Below the pieces are notes generated by a model. The model searched no databases. It was not told the origin of the DNA and saw only the letters and a list, made by a program, of their open reading frames with translations. 64,000 nt of DNA, from NCBI RefSeq assembly GCF_021462225.1, contig NC_061794.1, positions 21,379,284-21,443,283 on the forward strand, in the 5' to 3' direction. The translations under genes were made by a program, and so were the position numbers. This document shows positions 1-10,510 of this stretch, in pieces; position 1 is the stretch's first letter, and each line of letters opens with the position of its first letter. This DNA comes from Girardinichthys multiradiatus. Its lineage: Eukaryota > Chordata > Actinopteri > Cyprinodontiformes > Goodeidae.

Positions 1-1160
1 GATGCGAGACAAAAGAGATCATTTCACCATGGTCCTCCAGGAAGCCACAAAGCAAAGCTTGGAAGTTTAAATGATGGGATCAGGGGACTTGCATGAGGTG
101 GTATATGGGTAGCCTTTTTTTCTAGCCTTTTTTTTCAGGAGGTGCTCTAATGAATAGGAAAAAGGCCTTTGATGTTATTCAAAACGCATTGTGTTTAAAG
201 GGTGAGAATAAAAAGTATTAGAAAATAAAATCACCCAACCTATCTCTGTTGAAAAAAGCAGCATATGTGGTGATTTTTTTTTAGAATGTATGACTGTTTT
301 AACACATTTAATCATTTAGTCCATAACACTACAGCTAAATTTATACACACGTACATTAAACAATGATGTTTTTATTACAAAAAATACAATAATTATCTTT
401 TTGTTTTTTTGTACAAGGGATTTCCCAATCAGATCGCAGGTATCTTGGGGTCCCCATTAAGGGCCTTTATAAATAATCAGTACTGAGAGTCACCTTCAAA
501 ACATAGCTCCCTATACCTGTTGATGGCCTGTGATTAGGTCAGCCGCACCCACAGCATATCCCATTTTAAACAATCACAACCTATTTTCTTCTGGATAGTT
601 TGCAAAACTGTATTAAAGTTTATGCACATTATTGTGTTCCTCAAATCTGGATTGTCCATTTATAATCATTTTTACTCATTCCTATGACTCAAAGTAACAG
701 AGTGTCATGTAATCTGCTCTGCCAGCTGCACTTATGTATCAGAGACGGTTTAAGAGAGGGACCTGTGTTTATCCTCGATAAATCACCATAGTCATGACGT
801 TTTAAGGTTTTTAAAGCCGAGTTTCTGAAGCAGAACAACTTTTTCTATTCTTTTTAACTAGAACCACATTAAATTATGTAACAAGGCGAATTATCAGTGA
901 CCCATTGCAAAACAGGGAGCAGACATGCTACCTTTAGCCTAGCACTAAAGCAATTACAGTAGCTTTCTTAAATGAGTTCATCTATGTTGGAGCAGCAGGT
1001 TATGATCGTCCAGCAGAAACTCCAGTTGGGGTGAAATAAATTTCTCTGTCAAGAAGAATGTCTTTGGTGAGTGAGTTCACTGCAAAACTAGTGAACCAGT
1101 AATTTTTAAAATTCTAAAAAATATTTAAAAAGCAATGTGTGCTGTAAGTCATATACTGTA
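1..1160. other. unassigned non-coding DNA
   Basis: AT-rich sequence with short homopolymer runs. I see no convincing reading frame, RNA gene or repeat that I recognise. The only open frames are short and lack family motifs. Confidence 0.5.
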
Positions 1161-1164
1161 TTAC

Positions 1165-1300
1165 TCAGCTGACTTTCGAGTTGAGCAAAACCAAACCGGT
1201 TCTGTACTTTGTTTGCACAGCACCAGTTAAGAACTAGCTCAAGCCCCGGCACAGGTTTGGCTCTGGAACTTATTTGGTGGAAAGCCCTAGATGAAAATGG
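1165..1300. repeat. possible PIF/Harbinger-type miniature element fragment
   Basis: The segment contains phrases such as ACCGGTTCTGTACTTTG and GGCTCTGGAACTTATTTGG that resemble the 'ggttctggctc...gtggaaa' arms of common teleost Harbinger-like miniature elements. Clear terminal inverted repeats and a target duplication were not found, so the assignment is from resemblance only. Confidence 0.28.
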
Positions 1301-1711
1301 TCAAAAACACAAGCTATATCTGAAAATTAAAGTTTAAGTCAGGAATTGGAAAGTGTAACGCTTCAATGTGTGCCATGGTTTCAAAATGACATTTTCACTC
1401 ATATTGTTCCAGCACTTTTATCTCATCTAAACCAAATGGTAAGGACAGTTGTTATGCACAGTGTAGGCATGTTGGGACGCGACATTTAAAATAGTCTTGA
1501 TAAATGATTATCCGGAAACCACTGTCTGTCAAACAACTGTCTGAAGACCATATAACAAAATCAATTAATGGGATGTGACATAAAGTCATGTTGGCCACCT
1601 TCAGAAATTTCTCCAGAGTATGGTGTGGTGCTCCGTCTCCCACGTCTGGTGCTGTGTGCAATCAGTCAGCACTTCTTTTTAGTCTAAATCCCTGTTCTCA
1701 GCAATAACAAT

Positions 1712-2075
1712 AGGATTTGGGTCACTCTTTCTTTGTAACGTTTGCTGTATCTAGCAAATTATAATAAACAATTTAGCAGATTTAGATATTTGGACGCACC
1801 AAAGTCTGCTTTCGGGCTAATGTCACTGGATAGATGTGGTCCTATTTACTATGAAATTGGAGAGAATGCAAAAAAGTGTGATTATTAAAGACATACTTTG
1901 TGTTGTACCTAGCATTTTCAATTTAAAAAAGATTTTAATTTGTCTGTAATAACTTTTTGCTAATTAGAATAATCTGCATCAACCACCTGTGCTGGCAGGC
2001 CAAATTTGGATCGTTCTTGAATTGCAGTTGGGGGTTACACAAAATTAGTACGGGCCACACTTTGGGCACTCCTGT
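1712..2075. repeat. dispersed repeat, copy A (pairs with 6243-6560)
   Basis: This stretch shares a colinear series of words with 6243-6560: GGGTCACTCTTTCTTT, GTCTGCTTT, TTTGTGTTG followed by CATTT, a GATTT...TTGTC word, a CATCA...TAATTACCTGTG-like word and CAGGCCAAATTT. Order and spacing are similar, so both are old copies of one element. No coding capacity is visible. The family is not one I can name. Confidence 0.6.
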
Positions 2076-2107
2076 TTTACAGAGAAACACACCAGAAGAG
2101 AAAAAAC

Positions 2108-2599
2108 TGTTATGATTTGTGGGTGTTTTGGGGTTTTGTTGGTCTGTTTCACAGTTAAGGTTTTGAATCGTTCTTCTGTTTATTATTTTCCTGGTTATGC
2201 TTTAGTTTCATGTTTTTCTAGTTGTATTTCTATTAGTTTGTATCCTTGGATTTCCGTTCTGCTCAAGCCATGTTTTGTCCTGTCAATCAACTTTATTTGG
2301 TTCACCTACACCTAGCTAATCTGTCTTCTTGCTTCACCTGGTTCACGCTCCATAAATACACACCTGTTCTGTCATTCGTCGTGGAAACATTTTCTGGATC
2401 ATGCTCATGTCTAGTTGTCTCGATCATGCTCACGTCTTGTTTTTTGGATCATGCCAAGCCTGTCTTGCCGGCCCGTTTATTGTTTTGTTCCTGCCTCTTC
2501 TTATGAGTGAGTTTTTTTGTTAATTAAAGCCTTTTTCTCTTACCGTCATGCTGCCTGCTAGTCTGCATTCCGGGGTCCTCCATTTCGCAAGTATTAACA
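2108..2599 (+). mobile_element. solo LTR of an LTR retrotransposon
   Basis: The 492-bp segment begins TGTTA and ends TAACA, the short inverted TG...CA ends of retrotransposon LTRs. It is flanked on both sides by the same 5-bp sequence AAAAC (2103-2107 and 2600-2604), a perfect target-site duplication. Inside, a TATA-like CATAAATA lies at 2351 and an ATTAAA polyadenylation-type signal at about 2523, in the order expected for U3-R-U5. No internal retroviral-type genes, primer-binding site or second LTR are present. This indicates that the element was reduced to one LTR by recombination between its two LTRs. The superfamily (Gypsy, BEL or ERV-like) cannot be decided from the LTR alone; 5-bp duplications fit Gypsy or BEL. 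Confidence 0.75.
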
Positions 2600-2604
2600 A
2601 AAAC

Positions 2605-3790
2605 GTTATCCGATAAGTATGTATACTTAATAACTACCAAAAAATATATTGCAGTTACTCTATAGATGTTTTAGGTCTATCATCATTGTACATCAGTTTA
2701 AAAAAGAAGCAGCTTTTTTTCAGTTTTATTATTATGTATGGTTGAGATGGATTTAAAGTTGTGTCATGACTATATGAAGCAGCAGTGATATACTCACCTT
2801 TGTTCCTTTAGTGCCCTCATTTGTATCTGTGCATTAAATTTAGAATGAATTTAAATAATAATAATATAAAAGTAGTTGGATTTTTTTATTTACGTTTTCA
2901 TTTATTATTGCTATATCGTAAAACTGGTTCATTCGATTAAGACATTTTATTCCATCCCATGTACATGAGACTTTAAAAGGAATGTATGTGTTGCAAATTT
3001 TAGTGGGTTACTTTCAGCAAATGCAAAAATTTTATTTTTCTAAATAAATTCATTTCATACAGACAATTAAATCATTTGTTGAATTTGTACCTTTTTATGT
3101 TTAATAAATGTTCAAAAAGACATTGTAAGAATAGATTTATAGATTTTTTTTTTGCATTTACCACTTGTCTAAAAATGTGACTGACTTTTATAAGAATCAT
3201 TTTCAGAAAAAAATAGTTTCCTGTCAGTCTTTGTTTTTTTGTTGTTTTTTTCACACAGTAAAAGCTGGACAAGAGTTGTTAGCAAACCGCTGTGTCTTAA
3301 ATAAACCAAAACAAATCAAATCTGAGCTGAGAACATTTGCATACCCTGAGGGACAGGATTAGATTTAGAGGTCATCTCCTATGAGTCGGTCCTCGGCATA
3401 CGCTGATATAATGTTTCTCTGTCAATTACTTCCTATATGAGCCTATTCTGATTTCCAAGTCAGGGAGTTTAGAGAGGGAGTGCTCTGCTGTTTTAAATGC
3501 AATGTGTCAAATAAGAGTTCAAACACCTTGGGATGGGATTTAACCAGAATGGAGCAGGGAGGAGCCCAACGCATGCCCATCTATGCACAGAGGGAATCAC
3601 TGGGAAAAAGTTCAGCTCCGACACTGACACAAACAGCGGAGCAAGGCCTGTATTAAAGTCAGGTTAGCAAAGATAACACTATCAGCACAATCCCCACGGG
3701 TACAGAATGCTGGCAAATAAAGCTACAGTGTCTTGACTCCTTGCCACATTAGCTCTGATTACAATGACCTTCATTATATCAGCTACCCTT
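2605..3790. other. unassigned non-coding DNA
   Basis: No recognisable gene. The part from about 3370 to 3790 has more even base composition and lacks repeats, so it could include conserved non-coding sequence, but nothing in the sequence proves this. Confidence 0.4.
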
Positions 3791-3791
3791 A

Positions 3792-4106
3792 TTACAACAC
3801 GTGGAAGACGTCTATCCCCTGAGCAAAGCACAGTGAGGGGGGAGGCTCCAGAAGGTGGTGAGATTCACTTGTAAGGACTGAACAATCAAAATCAAAGCAG
3901 GTCTCTAATAGATTTGTCCATCTAGAGACTGAAAGTTCTGTCAATTCTTTGCAAAATACCACAGCTTTCGTCAGATTGGAAGTAAACAGTCTGTAAACAT
4001 CAATTTTCAAGTCTTGACAGACACACTCTGTTGAATTGAAGAGGGGACTTTGACTAGGCCATTTTCTAACATGCACACTCAATCTAGAGTGGCCATCAAA
4101 GCTCAC
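3792..4106 (-). pseudogene. C-terminal remnant of a Tc1-like transposase
   Basis: The minus strand is open for 104 codons. Its central part reads as the C-terminal half of a Tc1-like DDE transposase: a WPSQSP block, then a degraded counterpart of the D-L-N-P-I-E-N catalytic block, then QDLKI and a SNLT...LFCKE...SVSR helical tail ending in LLETC. In intact family members the WPSQSPDLNPIE segment carries the last catalytic Glu; here that region reads LFNSTEC, so the motif is damaged. The N-terminal DNA-binding domain and both other catalytic Asp residues are absent. It belongs to the same general family as the decayed copy at 14.9-15.9 kb. It is a dead fragment; the open frame looks fortuitous. 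Confidence 0.7.
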
Positions 4107-4109
4107 ATG

Positions 4110-4225
4110 TATGTTTTGGGGGAGGAAACCAGAGGGCGCAGAGAAAATCCTCTACGTGCATAAAGAGAACATGAAAACTTCTTGTATTTGAATCCAGGCC
4201 TGTCTTGGCAACAAGGCAACAGTAC
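4110..4225 (-). repeat. tRNA-derived SINE, 5' part (fragment)
   Basis: Read on the minus strand, this matches the head of a common teleost tRNA-derived SINE: a CTTGTTGCCAAGACAGG-like segment followed by a degenerate B-box containing GATTCAA, then the GTTTTCATGTTCTC and TTCCTCCCCCA body words. Related pieces in the window are at 41380-41578 (same half) and at 43822 and 55990 (other half). Confidence 0.55.
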
Positions 4226-4229
4226 ACAG

Positions 4230-6240
4230 CAATAGCAATTAAGAACGTTTAATATCTCCAAACAAAAACTAATACAGCAAATATATTTTCTTTAATTTTA
4301 TTGGTATCTTTATGTTTACTATCCCAAAGTAGAACAGCCTTAAATATTTATCACAGTTTTTATAAGCCTAATTTTTAAATAACACTCTTAACTCCAAGCA
4401 TTCGCTCCTCAGCATCCAACACATGAAGTCAAGCCCTGTTTAATATGTAACAACGTTGTTAACCTCAATTTCCTGCCTTGTCTGCCCCCTCCAAAGGCCG
4501 CATTGTTAGCTTGAGCAGGCTCTTGGCAAACACCGATGCTGCGGTGGTGACTCTCATTCAGCTTGACCACCCTGCAGACAAGGGGTTTCTCTCCCGCAGC
4601 CTTGCTCATCCCTTCTTTGGGCCCCTGCTGTGCCTCCCCACTCCCCTCCCCATTTTGCTGGCAGGTGACTCAGGATAACAGATGTTGGCCTGAGAGAGTG
4701 AGCCGCTTCATTGCATTCACTTAGCGCTGCCAACACACCCAACGCGCGATGAGCTGACCGGCAAGCCATCCCATCAGCCAGCGGGAGGGAGCCATGTTTG
4801 TTTTTATAAGTAAAAAAAAAAAAAAGGGGGGGGGGGGGGAGTGTAAATCAGCTTGTTTTGGATTACAGGGAATTGAAGAGATTCTAAAAATCGCAAGATG
4901 CTCCTCAATAAGCGATTTGAAAACATAGACATCTGAGGGATTCCGGATTTGATGTAGTGTGAGACACTGAGCCACTTAATCACATATTTGTCAAAGTGCG
5001 ATTTCTGCAGAGGAGCAGAGGATACAAGCGATATAACCAAGAGTGTACTTAGCAGAATCAGAGTTTAAGCCATGTTGATCCCCTATGACAGCATGTTTTA
5101 AAAAAAATGGCAAATAAAATTGTAACTTAATTATAGATTTATAATGAGCCACTGCACCACTGCCAAAAACAACTCCCATACCAAGCCAAACAGGCACCTG
5201 CTGAATGCTCCCTGCTCATGGGTTTTCATAGCTTAATTAATCTATGCCTTGGGGTATCATGACTTGTACGTGCTGCTTGTGTGCATGTTTGAGACAATTA
5301 AGTTGCTCCAAGAAACAGAGGTGCAACTTCAACATGGAGCAGAGACACCAACGCACCGCACATGGCATAACACATTTTGTGTTCTGTGAAAGTCGCATCA
5401 ATTACCTAATATTTTGTTCACCGCTGAAGAAAACTAGGGAATAAATGGCAAATGTGTGAAATGCTCTTTTTACATAACTGAAGCACAAAATGCAAATGCT
5501 GATCAGACAGATAAGGGAATCAAGTTTCCACTTAAAAAAAAATTTCTACCTTAATTTGCACTTTATTGCATCTGTTAGTAAGTTTTTAGTAAAGATGAGT
5601 GAAACGGCAAATAAATTTAGGCTAAAGACTCACCTTCCTGTTGTAAAATCTGCACTGAAGCTGGATCTGCTTCACAATCTGTCTGATGCTCACTCTACTC
5701 GCATCGGATTTCTGTGGATAAACATAAAACAGCTGTTTATTGACACTTGGCGTTTCTTTGAAATGACAGATTTAAAGAATGTCGCAATATATTTCCAAAG
5801 TTTGGTTTCGCTGTAAAGGGTGACAACCTTCAAAGCACATTCAAATGAAGATTCAAACGAAGCCCAAACAACTGCACCACCAAAATGATAAAGATTAAAA
5901 TATTTATGCTAAACATGAACAAGACATCCAACCGCATCATAGAAGTCTTTATTTCTTGTTCTGTTAGAAAATAAAAGAATTAAAATGATCTTGTACATTT
6001 TTTATAGTAACAGAAACTCACTGGCATAAACGTTTGACAACAGACTCTTAACTGTGTCATACATGGTGAGTTGGCAAGAGACATTTTTTTAAGTTGGCTT
6101 CTGTATAGTTGCTATCTGCAGTCAGTATCCTACCTGAAGTAGGCAGCATTAAAAGAGAGGCAAATAATTTTAAATTGTTTTCCAAACTGTTTTATATTTG
6201 TTGGTGCACAAAACAATTTTCTATTTTTAACAAAAGGACA
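4230..6240. other. unassigned non-coding DNA with an A14-G14 tract
   Basis: No gene recognised. The stretch holds a homopurine tract at 4812-4839 (about 14 A followed by 14 G). A GC-richer segment (4480-4800) has short overlapping open frames on both strands that share no known motif. The 108-codon frame at 5490-5816 is also unlike any family I know. Confidence 0.4.
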
Positions 6241-6242
6241 GG

Positions 6243-6560
6243 GTGTGGGTCACTCTTTCTTTACAAATCCTTGGTGCATTTAGTCAACTTTTATGAACGT
6301 AGGAGCCCTAGTCTGCTTTTGAGTAAAGGTTGAAATGAAAGCAAAAAACATGGTTAGTAAAACAAATATTTTGTGTTGCACCAAACATTTATCATTTTAG
6401 GTAGATTTCAACTTGTCAGTGAACATCTCACCCATAAAAACATTTTTAGGTGTTCATCAGCATTAATTACCTGTGGTGTCAGGCCAAATTTAATATATTT
6501 TGAACTGCAGTCAAAGACGGCGCAGGGGTCCCAGACTAACAAAAGGGGTTTCCAAGTTGT
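6243..6560. repeat. dispersed repeat, copy B (pairs with 1712-2075)
   Basis: A diverged second copy of the repeat described at 1712-2075, in the same orientation. Shared words in order include GGTCACTCTTTCTTT, GTCTGCTTTTGAGTAAA, TTTTGTGTTGCACC, TTAATTACCTGTGGTGTC and AGGCCAAATTT. Confidence 0.6.
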
Positions 6561-7019
6561 AGCTCGTGGATCATTTGCCAGCCACAACATGGACAAGTCT
6601 TTTTTAAACCTTTACTGTTGCCTGCCTTTGCATTTAAAGCTTATTAAAATAGTAGTCTATGTTTTTTTCAATGATGACTAGGCATGAAACAGTATGAGGG
6701 TGTGACAAACTTGAGTAAAAACACCTGTTTCATGTTTTTTTTTTCCACAAAAAGTTTAAAAGAACATTACCTAATTGATGTGATTTAAAACAGAACAGAA
6801 ACAACACTTGCAACTGCTGGAAAAATTATATTTTGCTCATTACCATTTTAATGACATTATCTAGAACATTTAGTTGTTGATATTTAGAATTTGGTGCAGT
6901 CTTAAGAGAAAAAGACGGCAGTCATAACAAACGTGAGGTGTAAAGCTTCTTTAGTTTCCACAGCATGACTGTCCTTGGTTACTGAGGAAGGAAATATTAC
7001 CAAACACCAGGAAGTGCCT

Positions 7020-7258
7020 CTCTTGTAAATCAAGGGCTAAATGTAGAAGCCCTCTTTTAGAAAGCTGGCTGGCAGTGCACAGCAACAGGCGTGCAAGTGT
7101 TGAGTATCTGGCCCATGCCTACTGAAGCTAAAATAATCCATGGAACAAATCTGACTGCTAGCTTAACTGAGACGATTCTGTATACTGCAGTTAAGATACT
7201 GACATCTGATAAAGACTTCAGAGAACCCCCTTCAAAAAAATCCAAACTATCCCTTTAA
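7020..7258 (-). repeat. probable miniature DNA transposon fragment
   Basis: The right edge (7240-7258) reads, on the minus strand, CTTAAAGGGATAGTTTGGAT followed by TTTTTTGAAGGGGG. I recognise this as the terminal sequence of an abundant teleost miniature element. A matching inverted copy was not found at the left edge, so the element appears truncated. The short minus-strand frame across it is not a gene. Confidence 0.45.
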
Positions 7259-7259
7259 G

Positions 7260-8640
7260 ATCAGAGCAATAAGGTTGAGCTTTTTTAGCTACTTGCCATG
7301 TAAATGCAATTAGTAGCGTTTCATGATCATCATACCCACGACTACATCCCCTACACATGCCTTCATTCATGTTGCAGGCCATTAAGGGAAGTTAAGAACA
7401 AAAAAACAAAACCTCAGCACATATAATCACACTGTGGTACGCTGCTTGCATTTTTCTCATCTAAAATCAATCGTGTATTTAGCTTGTTTGCTAAATAATC
7501 TAGATGAATGTAGTTTTGCTTTATTGATGCAAGATCCAAAAGAAATAATTGGTCACCAAAATAAATTAGGACAAAAGTATGAAAATCTATTGAACTCTAA
7601 TTAACAGTTTGAATGAGCCTGATAAGGAAAGAGAAAAAGGTATTAGATGCAATAATTATTACTATTGCTAATTACATTTCCAATTATGTCACTAATGAGA
7701 ACAGCTTAATCATCTACACACTGGATAAATAAGAGTTTTGCTTCCAACTAGTAGTGATGTGGTTACGATATGAAGGGCAGGTCTTCTGACCAAAAACAGA
7801 CAAGAAAAAACTAACAGATTTGATAGTCCGGTTCAGAATTACCATAATCTCTTTTTCCTTTGCCTCTTAACTGTGACAAACTTCCTGTTAAAAAATTTCT
7901 AAGGACAGCAAAGCTAAGAGCTTCTGAGAACAGCTTTTATTAAACTGTACCTTGTAGTTAGAATATTATTAGGGATTTTTTTTGTTACCTCTCAAGAATA
8001 AAACACTTGATTAAGAGAAATGTTATCTTCCAGGTGTAAAAACTTAACAAACACATTCCAGTAAATAGGAAGACAGCTAGACATTTCATCCATCAGAAGA
8101 AAAACAGAGCAAGTGGAGAACAAGAAAACGTGCAAATGGAGAGAACATACAAACTTCCTGTTTGAGGCCTGGCCTAGATTCCTCCTGGTAATCTAGTTTT
8201 AAGGCTACAGTAGTAACCTACACTTCACCATGCAGCCCAGCAGTTAGACAGAATATAGACCACAGGCATCCGTGGCAAGTAAGAATGAGCAGTAATTGTT
8301 TCATTTATTGTTACTGGATAAAAATAGTTGCTATCATGAAAACAATAAAACTCTAATTAATGATGTTTCCAAACCTATGAAATTGGCAGCATGGATTATT
8401 TATTTTGCTGTTTGCTCTTTTTCCCACGGTTGGTTCCATGACAGCATCAACAATATCAATACACTTGAATGATTGAATGCAGTTATTGTGTATCGCTTAG
8501 TGGTAGTTGCACAACCTAATGTAGCCCTTGAACTAAAGTGATTCTTGTGTGATAATCTTGTTTATTTCTCGAGGAGTAATTGTGTTTGTTTCTGAAAGTC
8601 GATGTATTGCTAGAAAAACTGATAAATTAAAGAAGAAGGT
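7260..8640. other. unassigned non-coding DNA, with a weak SINE-like scrap
   Basis: No gene recognised. Around 8095-8260 the words GAGAACATACAAACTTCC and AGATTCCTCCTGG loosely match the reverse strand of the tRNA-derived SINE body seen elsewhere in the window, but the match is degenerate. Confidence 0.35.
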
Positions 8641-8641
8641 T

Positions 8642-8860
8642 TGGAGGAGCAGTTGTCTTTCGATCTAAAAGTTGTGGGTTTGATTCCAGCTTCTTCCTGT
8701 CATATGTTGATGTGCCCCTGGGCAGGACACTTAACCCCAAGTTGCCTACCAATGTGCGCATCAGTGTATGAATGTGCGTGCGTTAGTGAGTGTGACTGGG
8801 TAAATGTGGCTTTGGTGTACAGCAAATTCAATACTATTTATTCTTCTCCTTCCCTTATAT
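8642..8860 (+). repeat. tRNA-derived SINE-like repeat
   Basis: GGGTTTGATTCC at about 8677 resembles an RNA polymerase III B-box. It is followed by body words typical of a common teleost SINE-like repeat: GGGCAGGACACTTAACCCCA, GTATGAATGTGCGTG and GTGACTGGGTAAATGTGGC. The 73-codon open frame over it is a by-product, not a gene. Confidence 0.5.
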
Positions 8861-8879
8861 AATAATCTAATACATTGTG

Positions 8880-8973
8880 TTAGTCTCACGCACAAAATCT
8901 ATTAACAAGCACTGAAGTTTGTGGTGATAAAGTGACAAAATATTAAAGGTGTAGATACTTTTGGAAGGCACTG
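8880..8973 (+). repeat. Tc1-like transposon 3' terminal fragment
   Basis: The end reads GATACTTTTGGAAGGCACTG followed by TA, matching the terminal sequence of Tc1-like elements ending in AAGGCACTG next to their TA target. Preceding words (AAGTTTGTGGTGATAAAGTG, ACAAAATATTAAAGG) fit the same terminal repeat. No transposase remains. Confidence 0.55.
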
Positions 8974-8974
8974 T

Positions 8975-9474
8975 ATTGCTGTAATGCATTTAAAACTATC
9001 AAGCTGCTGTTGAAATTTCTCACATTCCTTGAGGGTGCAATGCTGACTTTGAGTGAGCGGAAGTGTTGCACAGAACCGTGTCTGGTTGCCAAGGTAAGGA
9101 ACAATGGATTAGTGACATATCTTCAATATGGCTGCTGTCTAATCCGACCATCTGAGGCAACCGTCTGAGACACCTCTGAAACAAACAGGGAACTCCTTCT
9201 AAACGCCCATAGGACAGCTACTTTAAGGAACTTCTTTACCGTTCTCAGATGTCGTAGACTTAGTAAACATAGTACTAAAACCAAAGCTCCATTTTTACAC
9301 CGTTCTGAGTGACATTTGGATCACTGCAACACAAGTCAGTGCCAAATGATGCTTTACCAAAAGCAGCACAGTTAGAGCATCAACAATAAAAACATATAAA
9401 TGGTCTTATCTGTGTAAATGACTAAAAAACATAAAAATGCCAACTGCTAAAACTTTCATCAGATGCAAAAGCTA
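8975..9474. other. unassigned non-coding DNA
   Basis: I see no gene, RNA or recognisable repeat between the Tc1 end and the TA microsatellite. Confidence 0.4.
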
Positions 9475-9480
9475 TGTATG

Positions 9481-9567
<87 letters not shown>

Positions 9568-9598
9568 CAGTATATATATCAGTTATATATATATATTA
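9475..9598. repeat. (TA)n microsatellite, left of the nested Tc1 element
   Basis: Long TA repeat with a few TG and CAG interruptions. It abuts the 5' part of the Tc1 relic exactly where the element's own left terminal repeat should be. Confidence 0.9.
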
Positions 9599-9670
9599 GT
9601 TGTGTTGTGCAGGAGGTGGATACAGTACACAGCTGATAGGCCTACTGAATAGACTGTCAGAATTTGTATT

Positions 9671-10510
9671 ATGGCAATAAAAAAGCAGCTAAGTAAAAGA
9701 AAACAAGTGGCCATCATTACTTTAAGAAATGAAGGTCAGTCAGTCCAAACAATTAGGAAAACTTTGAAAGTGTCCCCAAGTGCAGTCGCAAAAACCATCA
9801 AGCGCTACAAAGAAACTGGCTCACATGAGGACCGCCCCAGGAAAGGAAGACCAAGAGTCACCTCTGCTGCGGACGATAAGTTCATCCGAGTCACCAGCCT
9901 CAGAAATCGCAGGTTAACAGCAGCTCAGATTAGAGAACAGGTCAATGCCACACAGAGCTCTAGCAGCAGACACATCTCTAGAACAACTGTTAAGAGGAGA
10001 CTGTGTGAATCAGGCCTTCATGGTAAAATAGCTGCTAGGAAACCACTGCTGAGGACAGGCAACAAGCAGAAGAGACTTGTTTGGGCTAAAGAACACAAGG
10101 AATGGACATTAGACCAGTGGAAATCTGTGCTTTGGTCCGATGAGTCCAAGTTTGAGATTTTTGGTTCCAACCACCGTGTCTTTGTGCGGCACAGAAGAGG
10201 TGAACGGATGGACTCTACATGCCTGGTTCCCACCATGAAGCATGGAGGAGGAGGTGTGATGGTGTGGGGTTGCTTTGCTGGTGACACTGTTGGGGATTTA
10301 TTCAAAATTGAAGGCATACTGAATCAGCATGGCTACCACAGCATCTTGCAGCGGCATGCTATTCCATCCGGTTTGTGTTTAGTTGGACCATCATTTATTT
10401 TTCAAGCAGTAATCAAAGCAAAAGGTGGCTACTTTGAAAACCTAGAATATAAGACATATTTTCAGTTCTTTCACACTTTTTGTTCAGTACAGGTCCTTCT
10501 CAAAATATAA
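9671..10510 (+). pseudogene. Tc1-like transposase, internally deleted
   Basis: A 279-codon frame encoding the front of a Tc1 transposase. Residues 1-50 form the first helix-turn-helix, GRPR (59-62) is the AT-hook-like linker and 66-125 the second helix-turn-helix. The first catalytic Asp is D157 in SDESKFEIF, followed by the glycine-rich HGGGGVMVWG block (191-200). At residues 245-246 the sequence jumps from FIFQ directly to AVIKAKGGYF, omitting roughly 85-90 residues that in the family carry the second Asp and the final Glu. One base is also missing near residue 257, so the normal stop is bypassed and the last codons are read from the terminal repeat of the inserted element at 10490. The product would bind DNA at most; it cannot catalyse transposition. 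Confidence 0.88.

Noticed and set aside
5490..5816. 108-codon plus-strand frame
   Set aside because: No recognisable domain, AT-driven composition, no splice or promoter context. I cannot support it as a gene.
9437..9652. 71-codon frame rich in Ile-Tyr repeats, and its minus-strand analogue at 12277-12492
   Set aside because: Direct translation of TA microsatellites.
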